Positions 1 through 11,807 of a stretch of DNA of 64,000 nucleotides are shown here, piece by piece; position 1 is the first letter of the stretch; each line of letters begins with the position of its first letter. The notes under the pieces are model-generated. The model was not told the DNA's origin. It was given only the letters and a program-made list of their open reading frames with translations, and ran no database searches. This DNA comes from Spirodela intermedia. Lineage: Eukaryota; Streptophyta; Magnoliopsida; Alismatales; Araceae. Location of the stretch: assembly GCA_902729315.2 (NCBI GenBank), contig LR746269.1:1064501-1128500 (forward strand). Reading direction: 5' to 3'. Made by a program: the position numbers and the translations under genes.

Positions 1-520
1 AATGAGCGGGCAGATTTATTTATTTATTTTTGGGGGGGGGGCTTCTGCTTTACCGTGTTGTCGATTGCTTGAGAGTGAGAGAGAGAGAGAGAGGGATGAG
101 GGGACGGGTTCCGCAGATACGTCTTAATCATTCATGACAGAAGGGGGCCTCCAAGGTCCGTTGATTTGAGAGCTAGGTGCCCTCTTCTCAGCGGAAACCA
201 GTACCACGGATTTTGCCCTACATACAATCACAGCAAGGTCTGTCTGTTTGCTTTCTCGTCTCCTTCCACTCGGAAGTTCTAGAGAGAGGCCCGTCTTCAG
301 TGAACAATACGAGTGAAACCTGAACGCAACGGCTTTCGCTCCATTTAAAGATAACGCAGGAATGCGCTCCCTCTCAGAGAGAATCAAAAGGGAATCGACG
401 AGGACGGATGCTCGAAGTTGGTCCCGGTGGGTCGAACCCTAACCAATACGTCGATTTATGGTGACATGAGGCTTCTCTTCAGTGATTCTAAGAACTACCC
501 TAGATAATGTACATATATAT

Positions 521-546
521 ATGGACAGAGAGAGAGAGAGAGAGAG

Positions 547-622
<76 letters not shown>

Positions 623-627
623 GGGAG
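521..627. repeat. (GA)n microsatellite
   Basis: About 100 bases of nearly pure GA dinucleotide with a few GGG interruptions. It creates false open frames on both strands (Arg-Glu repeats on +, Ser-Leu repeats on -). Confidence 0.95.
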
Positions 628-1534
628 GCGAGTCATCGTCTTGTTCGCCCCGGTAGCTCCCACTAGCAGATTGAATATTGTAGAGCCACAACATCCCCAA
701 AGATTCTCCTGACAATTACACAGCTCCCGGACGGTATGGGACGCATCTGAATCATGATCATCATCATCAGTGCCGGAACCCACGCCAACCGAGCACAAGA
801 GGCTGCCCCTCGGGGCCGCGAGCTCCTCTCGGCCTGCTATGGCGATCGAACGAGATCGAAAGCTAGATCTGTGTAAGATTAACCGATACATTGACCTATA
901 GTATTGTCTTCTCTCTCTTATTCGAGCTTTAGGGCGGTGGTTACCAGTAGTTGTGAATAGAGGACGGGTAAGGGCTGGAGAGGCCCTCATGCAGGTGGAT
1001 GGGTCTTCTCTTGGCCTCCTATCTATCTTACGCTAGTGTTCAAAGCTACCAGATGCACAATTCTCTCTCTCTCTCTCTCTCGATTCGACGGTTTTTGAAC
1101 CAGCGTTCAATTAGTTATCGGGTGCCCTAGTGAGAGGTTGAATGCACTCTCCTGATGATCGCGTGGTAAACTAGCCATAGAGAGAGAGGGAGAGAGAGAG
1201 AGAGAGGGGAGAGAGAAGGGAGAGAGAGGGAGAGAGAACACTCAACTTAACGAGGGAGGGAAAGCCCCGTTGAGTTGATGAGACACAAGAGAGCGGCATT
1301 GACCACGGCGAGGGCTCATAAAAGAGAAACGTGATAGAATGAGGCCAATATATGACAACCGAAATTGCGACAAGAGTCTACTTGCTCTAATCATTCATCC
1401 GGATTCCCCTCAGTTTCAATAAGATCACAGCCTCTGGAGGATACGGCGAGCGTCCACTGAACCCATGTTGATCATGCTCGAAATTTATTCCAGTTCCCCC
1501 TCACGGAAGGGTCCACATATTGGAGGGACGCGGG

Positions 1535-1579
<45 letters not shown>

Positions 1580-1978
1580 TGTGGGCACTTGAAATAAAGA
1601 ATGAGGCCAGAGAACGAATCATCTACGGCGTATAGCGTGGTCCGGCGGCCACAACGGGGAAGAAGACTAAATCCTCCAGGGAATAGGAGTGGTCCAGAGA
1701 GGTGAAGTCACACGCGATTTATATATCACCGACTGCAGTTTGACAGGGAGGACGAACAAGGATCTCGAGCATGCAGGGAGTTGACAGATGGTGCTTAGCT
1801 GGGAGGAGTTGACTCAGGATAATCAGAAGAGAACGAGTTCCCTTCTTCTTCCCTGATCTGGATACCCTTCGAAAACAAAGAGACCTGGAGGGATCATCAC
1901 CACTTTCTTCGAGTGCACCGGTTAAAGAGTTCATCGAGCTTCTTCCCATTATTTCCCAGCTCTGTACAATTCACATGG

Positions 1979-1998
1979 GCAGAGAGAGTGAGAGAGAA

Positions 1999-2089
<91 letters not shown>
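1979..2089. repeat. (GA)n microsatellite
   Basis: About 110 bases of GA repeat with two AAAG interruptions near the start. It lies about 60 bases past the 3' end of the AP2/ERF coding region. Confidence 0.95.
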
Positions 2090-2090
<1 letters not shown>

Positions 2091-2146
2091 ACTGGATGAT
2101 GGTATTCGGCTAAAAGGACAATGGGGGAGTATGAAATTCGGACCTA

Positions 2147-2821
2147 TTAGTAATCCCACAACAGAGCTTCAAAGCCCGTTGTCTCCGGCGGGGTCGCGGG
2201 CCATGGCTGGGCCGGCAAGCTCCCGTACTCCTCGGTGCTCTCAAACCACGGTGGAGAATACGACGACCACGACTCTGCGGACTGGTGGAAGACGAAGTCA
2301 TTCCCCGAATCGGGTGACTCGAAGAAGTTCGTCCCCAGTCGGGGAAGCTCCACGATCTCTCCGAGCTCGTCGGAAGCCGCGGTCGAAGGGGAGGGCTCCT
2401 GGTTGCCAGCGCCTGGTTCCATCGCCGCCGCTTTGGCGGCCGCCGCCTGCACATCGCGCGGTGAGAGTGTCGCCGGACGAGGGAGGGAGGCGGCAAGCTC
2501 GGGGAAGTTGAGAATGGCGTTGGAGCCCTTGATGCTCAGCGCCGCCACGTCGTGGGCTCGCGCTGCCATCTCCGGCGAGGGGAAGGTTCCCAGCCAAATG
2601 CGAGACTTCTTCCGAGGCTCGCGAATCTCCGACACCCACTTGCCCCAGTTCCTCATTCGTACTCCGCGGTAGATGGGGTGCCTGCTGCAGTCGCGAGTCC
2701 TCTTGCTGATCTTCTGCTTCACCTCCGGTGAGGATTCCCCGGGGGGGTGCTTGGAGTGGGGCGACGACGGGGACATGGAATTGGTGCTGCTCTCCGCCTC
2801 CGAGATGGTATAATCCCCCAT
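2147..2821 (-). CDS. DREB-type AP2/ERF transcription factor (A-4, TINY-like)
   Basis: Single-exon gene for a 224-residue nuclear DNA-binding protein. The AP2 domain is complete, at about residues 48-105: it begins [20 protein letters not shown] and continues through [24 protein letters not shown] and AILNFPE. Val14 and Glu19 of the domain (WVSEIRE) are the residues linked with DREB proteins, which bind DRE/CRT promoter elements. A basic run ([10 protein letters not shown]) precedes the domain. The sequence [21 protein letters not shown] after it, and the acidic tail ending LLWDY, resemble DREB subgroup A-4 (TINY/ERF034-like). I chose the ATG at 2821 ([11 protein letters not shown]) because the homologous protein begins close to it. 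The frame stays open upstream to an ATG at 3094, but that extension is low-complexity and looks like 5' UTR. Subgroup placement is inferred from memory. Confidence 0.9.
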   Translation of the reverse strand: MGDYTISEAESSTNSMSPSSPHSKHPPGESSPEVKQKISKRTRDCSRHPIYRGVRMRNWGKWVSEIREPRKKSRIWLGTFPSPEMAARAHDVAALSIKGSNAILNFPELAASLPRPATLSPRDVQAAAAKAAAMEPGAGNQEPSPSTAASDELGEIVELPRLGTNFFESPDSGNDFVFHQSAESWSSYSPPWFESTEEYGSLPAQPWPATPPETTGFEALLWDY

Positions 2822-3901
2822 TAATCGCTTCCTCTGTCTGCGTTCCTCACTCTCCCGAATTAGGGGTGTAGCCGCGGGTTGACGATTAGGGTTTCTGGGA
2901 AGGTGGAGACTGGCGTGTAATGGAATGTTCCTGGTTTTCTGGGGATCAGAGTCGCACTGTGTGGATGAAGACCTTTGGAGAGGGAGAAGGAAAGGTGAAC
3001 AGAGAACTGGGGGAGAATGGAAAACCAGGATGGGGGAGTGGGGGGTGAGTGTCTCTAGAAGAGCTAGTCCGGAGAACTCATTTCCCAATGGCAAGCATGC
3101 CCATCTGAAAAGAGAAAGATATAGAGAGAGATGGGGAGAGAGAAGACGGGCCCGCCATAGATCAGGGGTCTCTCCTCGCCCTGCCCCGTGGTACCATGGG
3201 CGGTCGCTGTCTCTACGTACCCGCTCATTAAATTTCCCCTTTTGTCAGCTTCAACTGTTCCTCTTTCGGATGACGAGGCCATGTTAGCTTCATTCAACCC
3301 CGCCCGTATTCCTCCTCCCTCGGGCCGGGACCAAGTCCCCCGCGGATGCATAATTAGAATAGACTACTACTCTTCAGAACCCATCAAACCACGAGAGAGA
3401 GAGAGAGAGAGGACGGGCTCACCTTGGTCGCCGTCGACGTTCAATTGTCGGAGGCCAATTAGTCCTCCACTTGGCTCGCTGGAGCGACCCCGGCGGCGCT
3501 CGCATGGCGGTGCCACTCTCACGTGGGGTTTCCCCCGCCGTAGGGGGACGGCGGAGGGTGTTGGTGGTAGGTGGGGAGTCCGACGGCGACCAATTCGCGT
3601 GTGGGCCTGCGCGACGGCGGCGATGGGAGATCTCGTCGGAAATGCCACCCACCGGGGGGTCTCTCCGGTGCCTCCTCCGCCGCCCCCCACCGCCTTCGAC
3701 GGTAACCATAGACGGCCCGGCGCTCGTAGACCCATCATGATTGGACATATCCACATCGGAAAACCTACGGGAAGAATGAGAAGAAGACAGCTACCCTTCC
3801 GCCTTCAAACTACTCCCGGACTTCCCTCCGCTGGCTTACTTTCCCGTCTGACTATCCTGCCGGACTATCCTGCCCGACTAACCATGCCATGCACGTTGAT
3901 G

Positions 3902-3940
<39 letters not shown>

Positions 3941-4072
3941 TATTCCACCCTTAATCTCGAACCCACCCTGCACGATTTTCTTCTGACTTGGGCTTCTCTC
4001 TCAAGCCGGGAAAGAAAACTTGCTCAGATCCAGAAGCCCCTAGCCTTCTTTACTCCCTCGACAACTAGTTCA

Positions 4073-4104
<32 letters not shown>

Positions 4105-6400
4105 ATAGACAGGTGTTGAGGAAGATTCGGGCCTACCTGGTCATGTCCGGCGCAATCAGGCTGCAGCCCGGGACTACCACTTCGGGGAATCCTCCGAGCC
4201 ATCGACGGCGAGTTTGATCTGCACGTTGGAGAACGGAAGGTGAGACGTGACATCGATGTCCATCGGCCGCAGAGAGAAAAATATGGCCTTCGGTAGATGA
4301 CATCAACGGAGGGAGACAAAGATCTGCTCGAGATTCTGATCACATAAACAATCCGTTGATTTTAGGTTTTCTCAAGTCAACACCTACTTAGGGAGACAGA
4401 TTTTCGTGTTCTTCATCTATTTTAACCGAGCAAGTTATTGTGAATGTGGGTTAGAGAGGGGGTGGGGGGATTTTATATGCCACAGTTGCCTTAAATGCAA
4501 TTATAAATCCCATGATGTCATAAAAATTGCCAAAGTTGTTTTGCCCGAATACCCCGTTAAATCATCTACTACGGCATGGCTCCCTACAAACATTAACATC
4601 TAGACCTAGTCCCGGATTCCGTGGTGCTGGTCGGCCGAAAGTCCCACGGCGCATTCATCAGGCAGTCAACAGAGATATGGAGGAGACCAGTCCCTATGGA
4701 GAATGTCCAAGTAGAGCACTTGGTGTCTAGAAAAATAAAACCAAGGTTTTACGCTGATAATCTACTGAGATAAACCATTCACGTGAGCTCTAAGAACACA
4801 TAAATATAAGTAGAAGATATGTAGACCTTTTTTTCACAAAATATTCCCTAAAAATTCATCAGAAAATGAGAATTGTATGCATTTCTAGAATCGGTTGATG
4901 CAGACTCGGCAACTACGCGCATCACGCAGAAGTTTGTGTTTGGAGTGCCAATAAGTCTCCATTTTTTATTATTCGTGCACTGTACTACTGTACTCCCTCG
5001 CTCGCTCTCAGAATAAATGATGAGTACATTCATGGGCTCATATGTTCTGCAAATCGGCTCCTTGGAGTTTCCCTTCATGGTGTTTCTCCGAGCAGCCATG
5101 GATAGCTGTAATATAAGATGAATGGAGGTGGCGTGGTGGAGTAATCAATGGAGCTTACACCATCCCCCATCGTCTCCCTGAATCGACATGAAGGATCGCG
5201 TTCATACAAGGCTCGCCTCTGAGCTCCCCACCCAGCACGGCGGTGACGACGATGCTGACGGCGGGCAGCCGCAAACTCCGGCGGGTGGAGATCGCCGGAC
5301 GTGGTGGGAAATTTCTGCTGCAGATATTCCTTCCGGTGGCCTGTCCCTGTTAATGATCCCCGGTCTCGCCGCTGGGCCCACTGGTGCAATCCCTCAGCCT
5401 CCTTAAATTCAATCCCTCTCTTTCTCTCTCTGCCTTTCTCTTTCTAAGATGAAGCCGCGATCTCCGGCGGAGGCCGGCGACGGAGAGGGGAATTAAAAAT
5501 CTTCCGGTGGGGGAGGGAGGAGGTCGGCAGAGAGGGAAGCTATTTGGGGTGGGGGAGCGAATCTCTCCACATCTTTCAAGTCGTCGTCGGACGTAAAAGG
5601 TTGCGGCGGAGCTTTTCGACACGGAAGGTGACAAGCCCGCCGTTGAACAAGGGCGCTATTCTCTGCGCCGCAGCTGCCGGCGGCGGCGAGGTCGGCAAGC
5701 GATCCCCCGGCCGCAGACAGCCACTGTTCTCTTCTCAGACGATGGCGGGCGGCGGAGGAGGAGAAAGGTGAAGAAGAGAAAAAGTCAAGAGAGGAGACAG
5801 CTTCTGGTCCACTGGAAGCAACAAGAGGGAAGGGTCCTTGACTGAATTTAATTCCCCCAAAATTAAATAATTAAAATAATCGCCTCAGGTGGGGGCAGGA
5901 GGTACGGCCACGTACCCGCTGACGTAGGAGATGACGGCCTTTGAGAAAAGGCCACGAAGCCCAAACAGTTTACGGATAATGGGCCAGCATTTGATGAGCT
6001 GGTGATCAAGCTCGGCAATTTTGGAGGCCCATTTCGGCTTCTCTTGTGTAAAACTCATCGCTTGATTTTTATTTACTTTTCTGCCCACTCCACTCGGAGA
6101 GACGATAATAGGTCTTGCTTCTATTTTAAACGGCCCATATAAGGAACGTATACTGGGCCCATTTTCTAGCCCATATTATTAATTGGCCAGCGTTTTGTGA
6201 GCTGGTCATGAAGCACTGCTGTTTTAAATGGGCCAACGTTGATCCACATATGTTTTGGAGGCTCATTTCGGCTTCCCTTGGGTAAAACTCCTTGCTTGGT
6301 TTTTATTTACTTATGTGCTCTGTCCACTCGGAGAAACGATAATGGGCCGTCATTCTATTTGAGACGGTCCATATAGGGTATTGATAGTGGGCCTATCGGG
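2822..6400. other. Intergenic, no convincing gene
   Basis: This holds the upstream region of the AP2 gene and the downstream region of the 6.4-kb hydrolase. GA/CT tracts lie at about 3392-3413, 3905-3937 and 4072-4100. A 306-codon open frame at 3188-4108 (+) is Arg/Pro-rich, ends in a CT run and shows no domain. A 72-codon frame at 5188-5406 (+) has no family resemblance that I recognise. 4400-5100 is AT-rich and featureless. A degenerate duplication lies at 5981-6396 and is listed separately. Confidence 0.5.
5981..6396. repeat. Degenerate direct duplication of about 200 bp
   Basis: Two diverged head-to-tail copies lie at about 5981-6160 and 6184-6396. Both follow the same order: GGCCAGC..TTT..GAGCTGGT, TTTGGAGGC(C/T)CATTTCGGCTTC, TAAAACTC..GCTTG, TTTTTATTTACTT, CCACTCGGAGA(G/A)ACGATAAT, and an ending TA(C/G)TGGGCC. 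The second copy ends five bases before the hydrolase stop codon. The duplication therefore probably sits in that gene's 3' UTR or immediate downstream sequence. Confidence 0.8.
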
Positions 6401-8587
6401 CTAATAAATGGGTAACTGATTAAAGGGCCGTCGGCGAGAGGTTGTCTTCTTCCTCCCGATCTGGACGAGCAGTGTGAGGAGTGCCTCACACATCTCAGAG
6501 GCGTCGGCCTCCTCCTCCGCCACCTCCTCGCCGGCGAAACTCCGGCGGCGGCAGCGGCGGCGGCGGCGGCGGCTGGAGGAGTAGACCATCCAGGCGTGGT
6601 CGAGCTTCCTGGTCGGCCGGACGGCGGTGGATCCCGGGACCTCCGCGTCCCGCCGCGCCACCAGTCCGTCGCTCCTCTCGCCGTACCGCAGCCGCAGGTG
6701 GATCGCGCTCGCCGCCATCGCCGCCGCGAGGGGGACGACCACTGGAACCCTATGGCTGCCGACGCTGGCGCCGGAGACGAAACTCGGCAGCCATGGGAGC
6801 TCCGCGTGGGCTATGTGGGACATGGTGGCGAGCACTCCTGGAGCCGCACTCGCCTCCGTGTGGAAGGAGACCAGCGGGATCTGCTCCCACGGGAGCTCGT
6901 GCCTCGCCAGGAACTCCCTCCGCCTCTCGTAGGTCAGATCCTCCAGCGCCCTGATATCTCCCTGCAGAACAGACCAAATCAAATCAAATCGCATATTAGA
7001 TTCAGATTTAGATTCAGATGATTCTTGCGGGACCTTGATCAGCTTGCAGACGAGGAACTCCATCATCTTCCTGGCCTCGCCGTCGGCCACCTGGCCGCGG
7101 CGGAGGATGTCGGAGGCGATGGGGCTGCCGCCGTAGGGGCACTGCACCACCGCCAGTCCGGCGACCATCGGCTGGAGGTCGCACCAGTAGACGGAGATGG
7201 CGGCGGCTGCGTCCACCCCTCCCTTGCTGTGGCCGAGTATCATCACCCGCTTGCCAGAACCCCAGTAGAGCTCCTCGATGTAATTCTTCAGCTCCCACGC
7301 GTTCTTCTCCACAGACGCCTGTGCAGAGGAAGAAGACGACGGAAGCATGAACCTCTTCTTCTCCACAGACTGCGCAGAGGAAGAAGATGATGACGATGAC
7401 GACGATGACTCCGTTGCTGTTACCTCGCTGTGGATTCTGGCAATGTGACAGGCGAGGCCCATCTTGGAGAAGAACCTCTTCGTGTTCACGAAGTACAACG
7501 GGCTGTGATTGCTGAAAAGCCCTGCAAAACATGGCGGCGCGAATGGGATCATGCATGATAAGCCCTAGAGCTCGGCAGAGACAGGGAGTAAGCAACCCAC
7601 CAGGGACCAGCAGGTAGACGAAGCAGCTGGGCAGAGAATGCTCTCCCCTCCTGGAGCATAGACAGAAACCGCGGGAGAAGAGAGGATCAACCAACCCGCA
7701 AGAACAAGAGATCTTCCTTAAAAAAGTCAGCGCGGATCAGCGAGTTGGCTGAGGTAGACCTTATGCCATCGAGCAGGGCGAGGAAGCTGGCCGTGCCGTC
7801 CTCGACAGGTGGCAATCCCTCGGCTCTCTCCAGCCATCCGATGTCCTCGGAAGATCCCCGCAGAGTTCTCCTCACCCGGGACACAAATCTGGGAAAAAAA
7901 ATGAAAAACAGAGGATTAAAGACATCTAATCTCTCAGTCAGAGTCGTCTCCCAGCCTGAGATCTCACCCTAGAAGTTGACTTTGTGCGCGAGCAGCGTGG
8001 AGGAACAAGCATCTGAGGCAGCCACGTGTCAGCCTACAAATATGTCTGAAGCTGCACGGTGGAAGCGTTGACCTGCTTGTGGAAAAATGCAGCAGAGCTC
8101 CAGATTATGTCGCGCCGTAATATCCAAGAATTACGGGAAAAATGTGGAAAAAACTATTGTATTTTTTATCATGGATACCTTGGAACAAGAAATAAATCGC
8201 CGCAAAACCCTTTATTATTTTCCGAAACCATAGAGCCAGAAGATGAACCGGGCTCTGACGAGATGGCAGGCGGGGGAAATCTTCTCGTCCTCGTGAAATC
8301 TCTGAGCGCGAGATCCTCTGCGGGAAAAGGAGGGTGATGAGATATGTACACCATCAGGAGGAATGGTTGACCTAACCTAACAAGGGGAGGGTGGGGTGTT
8401 TCTCACCAATGAAGTGGATGAACTTGCGACTGAGATATGAGGTCAACGCTGCAAGATGAGTGAAGAGATCGTCCATCAGAGACCCCGGTGAAGTAGAAGA
8501 GAGGAGACTCATATTCCCTGGAGAGTCAACAGGGAGCCTGGCGAGAGGAAAAGGGAACTCAGAACAAACCTGAAGAGGAGGTCTCAT
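6401..8587 (-). CDS. Alpha/beta hydrolase (lipase-like), multi-exon
   Basis: Predicted serine hydrolase; natural substrate unknown. Well-supported exons, 5' to 3': 7888-7760, 7650-7601, 7521-7424, 7318-7034 and 6961-6401. Phases agree and every intron is GT-AG. The encoded core runs RRTLRGSSEDIGWL, then YLLVPG|LFSNHSPLYFVNTKRF, KNYIEELYWGSGKRVMILG, the nucleophile elbow GHSKGGVDAAAA, PYGGSPIASDILR, GDIRALEDLTYERR, and EVPGSTAVRPTRKLDHAWMV, which supplies the likely catalytic His. This order matches a conserved plant hydrolase family I know only as 'alpha/beta-hydrolase superfamily protein'. The first exons are uncertain. Phase-consistent candidates are 8587-8407 (ends at a GTGAGA donor) and 8317-8260, which would give 453 residues. 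A Ser/Arg-rich insert near the C-terminus comes from a GGC/CCG-rich stretch. Confidence 0.8.
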
Positions 8588-10481
8588 AAGAACCCTAATG
8601 ATCCGAAAATAACAAGAATATTTTCCATTATTAAAGAAGTAAAATCATGAGGGAGAGCAGCTGGATGGTTATGAAGAATCCACAGCTTTTTTCCCCTAAC
8701 ATGCATCCTGCAACTCAGGCGAAGGACTGTTAGCTTCCGTTCTCAGAATAATTCCTCTGCTACCAGAAGTTTATCACATAAAATCGAACGAATTATAAGG
8801 TCCTCGATTCACAAATAATGCATAGATTTCCAGGTGAAGCCGGATGATCCAAGCTAAGAACAGAATTCCCAAACAGCTCCCGGGACCTAAATATGATCCA
8901 TGGAGCGGATCGACCGTGCAGGGCCTGGAATCATCTAAACAGACAGCATTACAGATCAAGAGAGGAGAATACCACCTCCGATCATCACCCGAAATGAGGC
9001 AGACGACCTCTGCACGACCGGAAAATTCGGAAGCCGCAGTCGACGAATCTGCTACTACTTCTGGTTCTGGGAAAAACAGAGAGGAAGATCAGTGAAGTTA
9101 TTGGTCGGCGGTCACGAAGATCGGAGGAGACGGTGATGCTGCCTTCATGCCATCACGCCATTGCCGAAGGCCCGCGGACGATTAGACGCAGAAGATCGGA
9201 ATTCGAAGAGAAACGACAAAATAGACTGCGCCGAGAAGGGGCGTCTACGTGACTGCAATTCCGGGAAGAGGGGAGATGAACGAGCAAGTACCTTGACCAC
9301 TTGGACCCCTCGGACCCCTCTCTCTCTCTCTCTCTCATCAGACTATAGTTATCCACTGTGGAGACGGTGCGTGTCTTCTTCAGCCGGCAAATCAAACTAT
9401 CGTTATCCATTCTCGATCTGGGCCCACTGCTCCCTCTCTCTCTCTCTCTCTCTGCAGGTTAGGGTTTTATCCACAGTGGGAGGGGGACCACGGGGGGCAG
9501 GGAAGAAGACGGCGGCGGGGACGCGACGACAAGCGGCGGCGGCGTTGGTCCCAATAAGGCGACTGATTCTACGAGTTGAAAGCTCTGTTTCTGAGGTTGA
9601 CGAAGATGTCCCGATTGGGGAGCTTTGAGTCCTAGCGAGGCCCATTTTAAAACACGGGATATGGGCTGATCTAGTAAGGGCCCAATAATATATGGGTTGG
9701 GCGTTAGACTTTCGGATTCCAACTTATTCGGCCCATTAAGACCACACGTCCAATCATTCACAAAATCATCTCGATTGAACTGGGATTTCTAATACCAATT
9801 GACCTTTTCGCGGGCCTCTTTTGGCGGCGCGAGGGCAGGCCTTCATCCGTTGACCTGAATAGATTCCAAGAGAGAGAAAGAGAGAGAGATCACCGAAGCG
9901 CACTGTCTATCTCTATCTATCTGCCACCTCGGTGAAAGGGGCCTTCACGACAATTACACCCCTCTGAAAGTCAACGTCCATCCATCTGCCACCCTGGTTC
10001 ATCAAATCCCGCGCAGCCGGGGTTAGAGGGGGGTGGGCCAGCGTCCCCGTCCCAGGGAATCGATCGTTGAGCGGGGACGTGCGTTGATGTACAACCGGGG
10101 GGGAAAGGGCGGCGCGCGAGTTCTTTATTAACGTAGAGGGTTTTGACTTGTGAGAGGGCCTCCAGAGCCGTCAGATCCTGGAGCCGATCACCCGGAGAAG
10201 CCGGAAGAGCTCGACCCGTTTAAACAAGCATGGCTTCTTGGAGGCCCTACCCTCTCTCTCTCTATCCTATTTAATCGGGTATATTTCAGAACCATCGTCA
10301 TCTGAGGGACGGGACGTATAAACTAATCCAGAATGAGGAGGGAAGGGGGAGTGGAAGAAGTTTAAGAAGGAAGAGAGTCCCACGGTGGTGGGTTCCCCCC
10401 CAGAGAAGGAAATTTCTCGTCCACTAGGCCGAGGAAGGGGACGGAAACTCCGGCGAGCAGCGGCGGTTCTCTGGCCGCCTG
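8588..10481. other. Intergenic; promoter region of the RING gene
   Basis: No gene recognised. CT tracts occur at about 9319-9337 and 9432-9453. Between 9640 and 9740 there is a cluster of GGCCCA/TGGGC motifs resembling plant Site II (TGGGCC/T) promoter elements. A TATTTAA-like motif lies near 10268 in CT-rich sequence, about 210 bases before the RING gene start codon. Open frames here are short and without domains. Confidence 0.45.
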
Positions 10482-11807
10482 ATGGGCCCACCTCGCCGCC
10501 GCTTCCTCCTCCTCCTGTTGCTGTGGCTCTCCGGCGATGGCGCGGTGGCGCAGCCCGGCCCCATGGACACGTCGGGGAGCTCACAGCTGTACAAGCCGAG
10601 CTTGCCCATCGTGATCGGCATCTTCTCTATCGTCTTCACCATCACCGTTCTCATCTTCCTCTGCGCCAAGTTCTGCCAGGCCCGGCGTGCCGCGTTCATG
10701 CTGGACCGGTGGCCGGAGGGTGGCGGCAGGAGCCGGCTCTCGGAGGGCTTCGTGGCCGAGGAGGAGCCTCGTTTATCCGGCGCCGACAAGGCCCTGATAG
10801 AGATGCTCCCCTTCTTCAGATTCTCCGCTCTCAAGGGCTCCAGAGAGGGCCTGGAGTGCGCCGTCTGCCTGTCCAGGTTTGAAGACACAGAGACCCTCCG
10901 TTTGCTTCCCAAGTGCAAGCACGCCTTCCACATCGGCTGCATCGACCGGTGGCTGGAGGGCCATTCCAGCTGCCCCCTCTGCCGGCAGCGGGTCACCTTC
11001 GAGGACGTCACCATGTTTAGGTACACAGGGAGCTCGAGGTTCCTCTTCCGCAGCTCCTCCTCGGCTGGCGGCGCCGCCGCCGCCGCTCCTGCGGGGGACG
11101 CGGGGCTGGACTTGTTCGTGGAGAGGGAACCCGGCGGCGAGATGGGCTCTGGGAAGAAGGAGAGGAGTGAGGAAACCCTAGCGCTGGCGGCGGAGGCTGA
11201 GAGAGACGGCGGCGATGCTCACGAGGTGCTCCACAAGTTCAAGCACCGGATTATCGTCTCCGACGTGGTGTTCAAGAACCGGTGGAGCGATCTCAACTCT
11301 GCCGACCTGGTTTCCCTCAACTCAGAGATGCTCAACGGGATCTCCAGCAGGCGGTTCTCCATGGAGAGGAGGGCCTCCTTCGGGCCACAGAGGGGGCTTC
11401 CCATGGCGGAGACGGCCCACCAGAAGATCAAGGAGGAGATGGAGAAGAAGATCTTGCTGGACAGGAAGGCCGGCATGATGAACCTCCGCCTATCGGCCGC
11501 TGACGGCGTCCCTTCGAGCTCCAACAATTCGGGAGGAGGATTGTCTGGTTCTTCGACCTTGCCCAAGTCCTTGATTCCATCTGGGAACAACCGGGCCATG
11601 TCGGAGATCGTCCACGTCTCGAGGTTCAGCGACGCAGCGGGGAGGAGCAGAGCCGCCGGCAGAGAGGGAGGCGCCGGCAACGTGAAGGACGATACGGCTA
11701 GGGCGATCTGGCTGCCCATCGCCAAGAGAACCGTGCAGTGGTTCGCCAGGAGAGAGAAGAAGAGGTCGGAAAACCAGGAGACGAGGGGAGCCGATTTGAA
11801 TGTGTGA
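10482..11807 (+). CDS. ATL-type RING-H2 E3 ubiquitin ligase
   Basis: Intronless 441-residue membrane protein that probably transfers ubiquitin from an E2 to substrates at a cell membrane. Residues 1-24 are a hydrophobic signal (Arg-rich start, then LLLLLLWLSGDGAVAQP). A transmembrane helix lies at about 41-63 (IVIGIFSIVFTITVLIFLCA). A GLD-like segment (LSGADKALIEMLPFFRF) comes before the RING-H2 domain at about 125-168. All eight ligands are visible: ECAVCL, then LPKCKHAFHIGCIDRW, then CPLCR, with the canonical Cys-Pro and Trp. This layout and the intronless structure are typical of ATL proteins, closest in my memory to ATL42/ATL43. The long C-terminal half is Ser/Gly/Arg-rich with no domain. 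GC content at third codon positions is high. The start is the first Met of the signal peptide. Confidence 0.92.
   Translation: MGPPRRRFLLLLLLWLSGDGAVAQPGPMDTSGSSQLYKPSLPIVIGIFSIVFTITVLIFLCAKFCQARRAAFMLDRWPEGGGRSRLSEGFVAEEEPRLSGADKALIEMLPFFRFSALKGSREGLECAVCLSRFEDTETLRLLPKCKHAFHIGCIDRWLEGHSSCPLCRQRVTFEDVTMFRYTGSSRFLFRSSSSAGGAAAAAPAGDAGLDLFVEREPGGEMGSGKKERSEETLALAAEAERDGGDAHEVLHKFKHRIIVSDVVFKNRWSDLNSADLVSLNSEMLNGISSRRFSMERRASFGPQRGLPMAETAHQKIKEEMEKKILLDRKAGMMNLRLSAADGVPSSSNNSGGGLSGSSTLPKSLIPSGNNRAMSEIVHVSRFSDAAGRSRAAGREGGAGNVKDDTARAIWLPIAKRTVQWFARREKKRSENQETRGADLNV

Larger units (their letters stand above)
1..2146. other. Intergenic, microsatellite-rich, no gene seen
   Basis: I see no supported gene here. 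The stretch is dominated by (GA)n/(CT)n tracts at about 70-96, 521-627, 1065-1082, 1170-1240, 1538-1577 and 1980-2088. Open frames in this interval owe their length to the dinucleotide runs, which read as Arg-Glu or Ser-Leu repeats. Sequence between the tracts has mixed composition and no protein motif I recognise. The last tract ends about 60 bases beyond the stop codon of the AP2 gene, so part of it may lie in that gene's 3' UTR. Confidence 0.6.

Noticed and set aside
439-990. 183-codon minus-strand frame
   Set aside because: Its middle is a Ser-Leu run from the GA microsatellite; the flanks have no domain.
521-2089. Repeat clusters considered as a CRISPR-like array
   Set aside because: Simple dinucleotide microsatellites with no unique spacers, in a plant nuclear genome.
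3188-4108. 306-codon plus-strand frame, the longest in that stretch
   Set aside because: Arg/Pro/Gly-rich low-complexity sequence that ends in a CT microsatellite, with no conserved motif and competing frames on the other strand.
5188-5406. 72-codon plus-strand frame starting MKDRVHTRLASE
   Set aside because: Non-repeat composition made me look twice, but there is no domain, no clear splice partner and an overlapping open frame on the other strand.
7970-8030. Possible extra upstream exon of the first hydrolase ending before GTGAGA at about 7973
   Set aside because: It fits the phase, but the encoded residues look unrelated to a protein and the 8317-8260 candidate fits as well; neither is proven.
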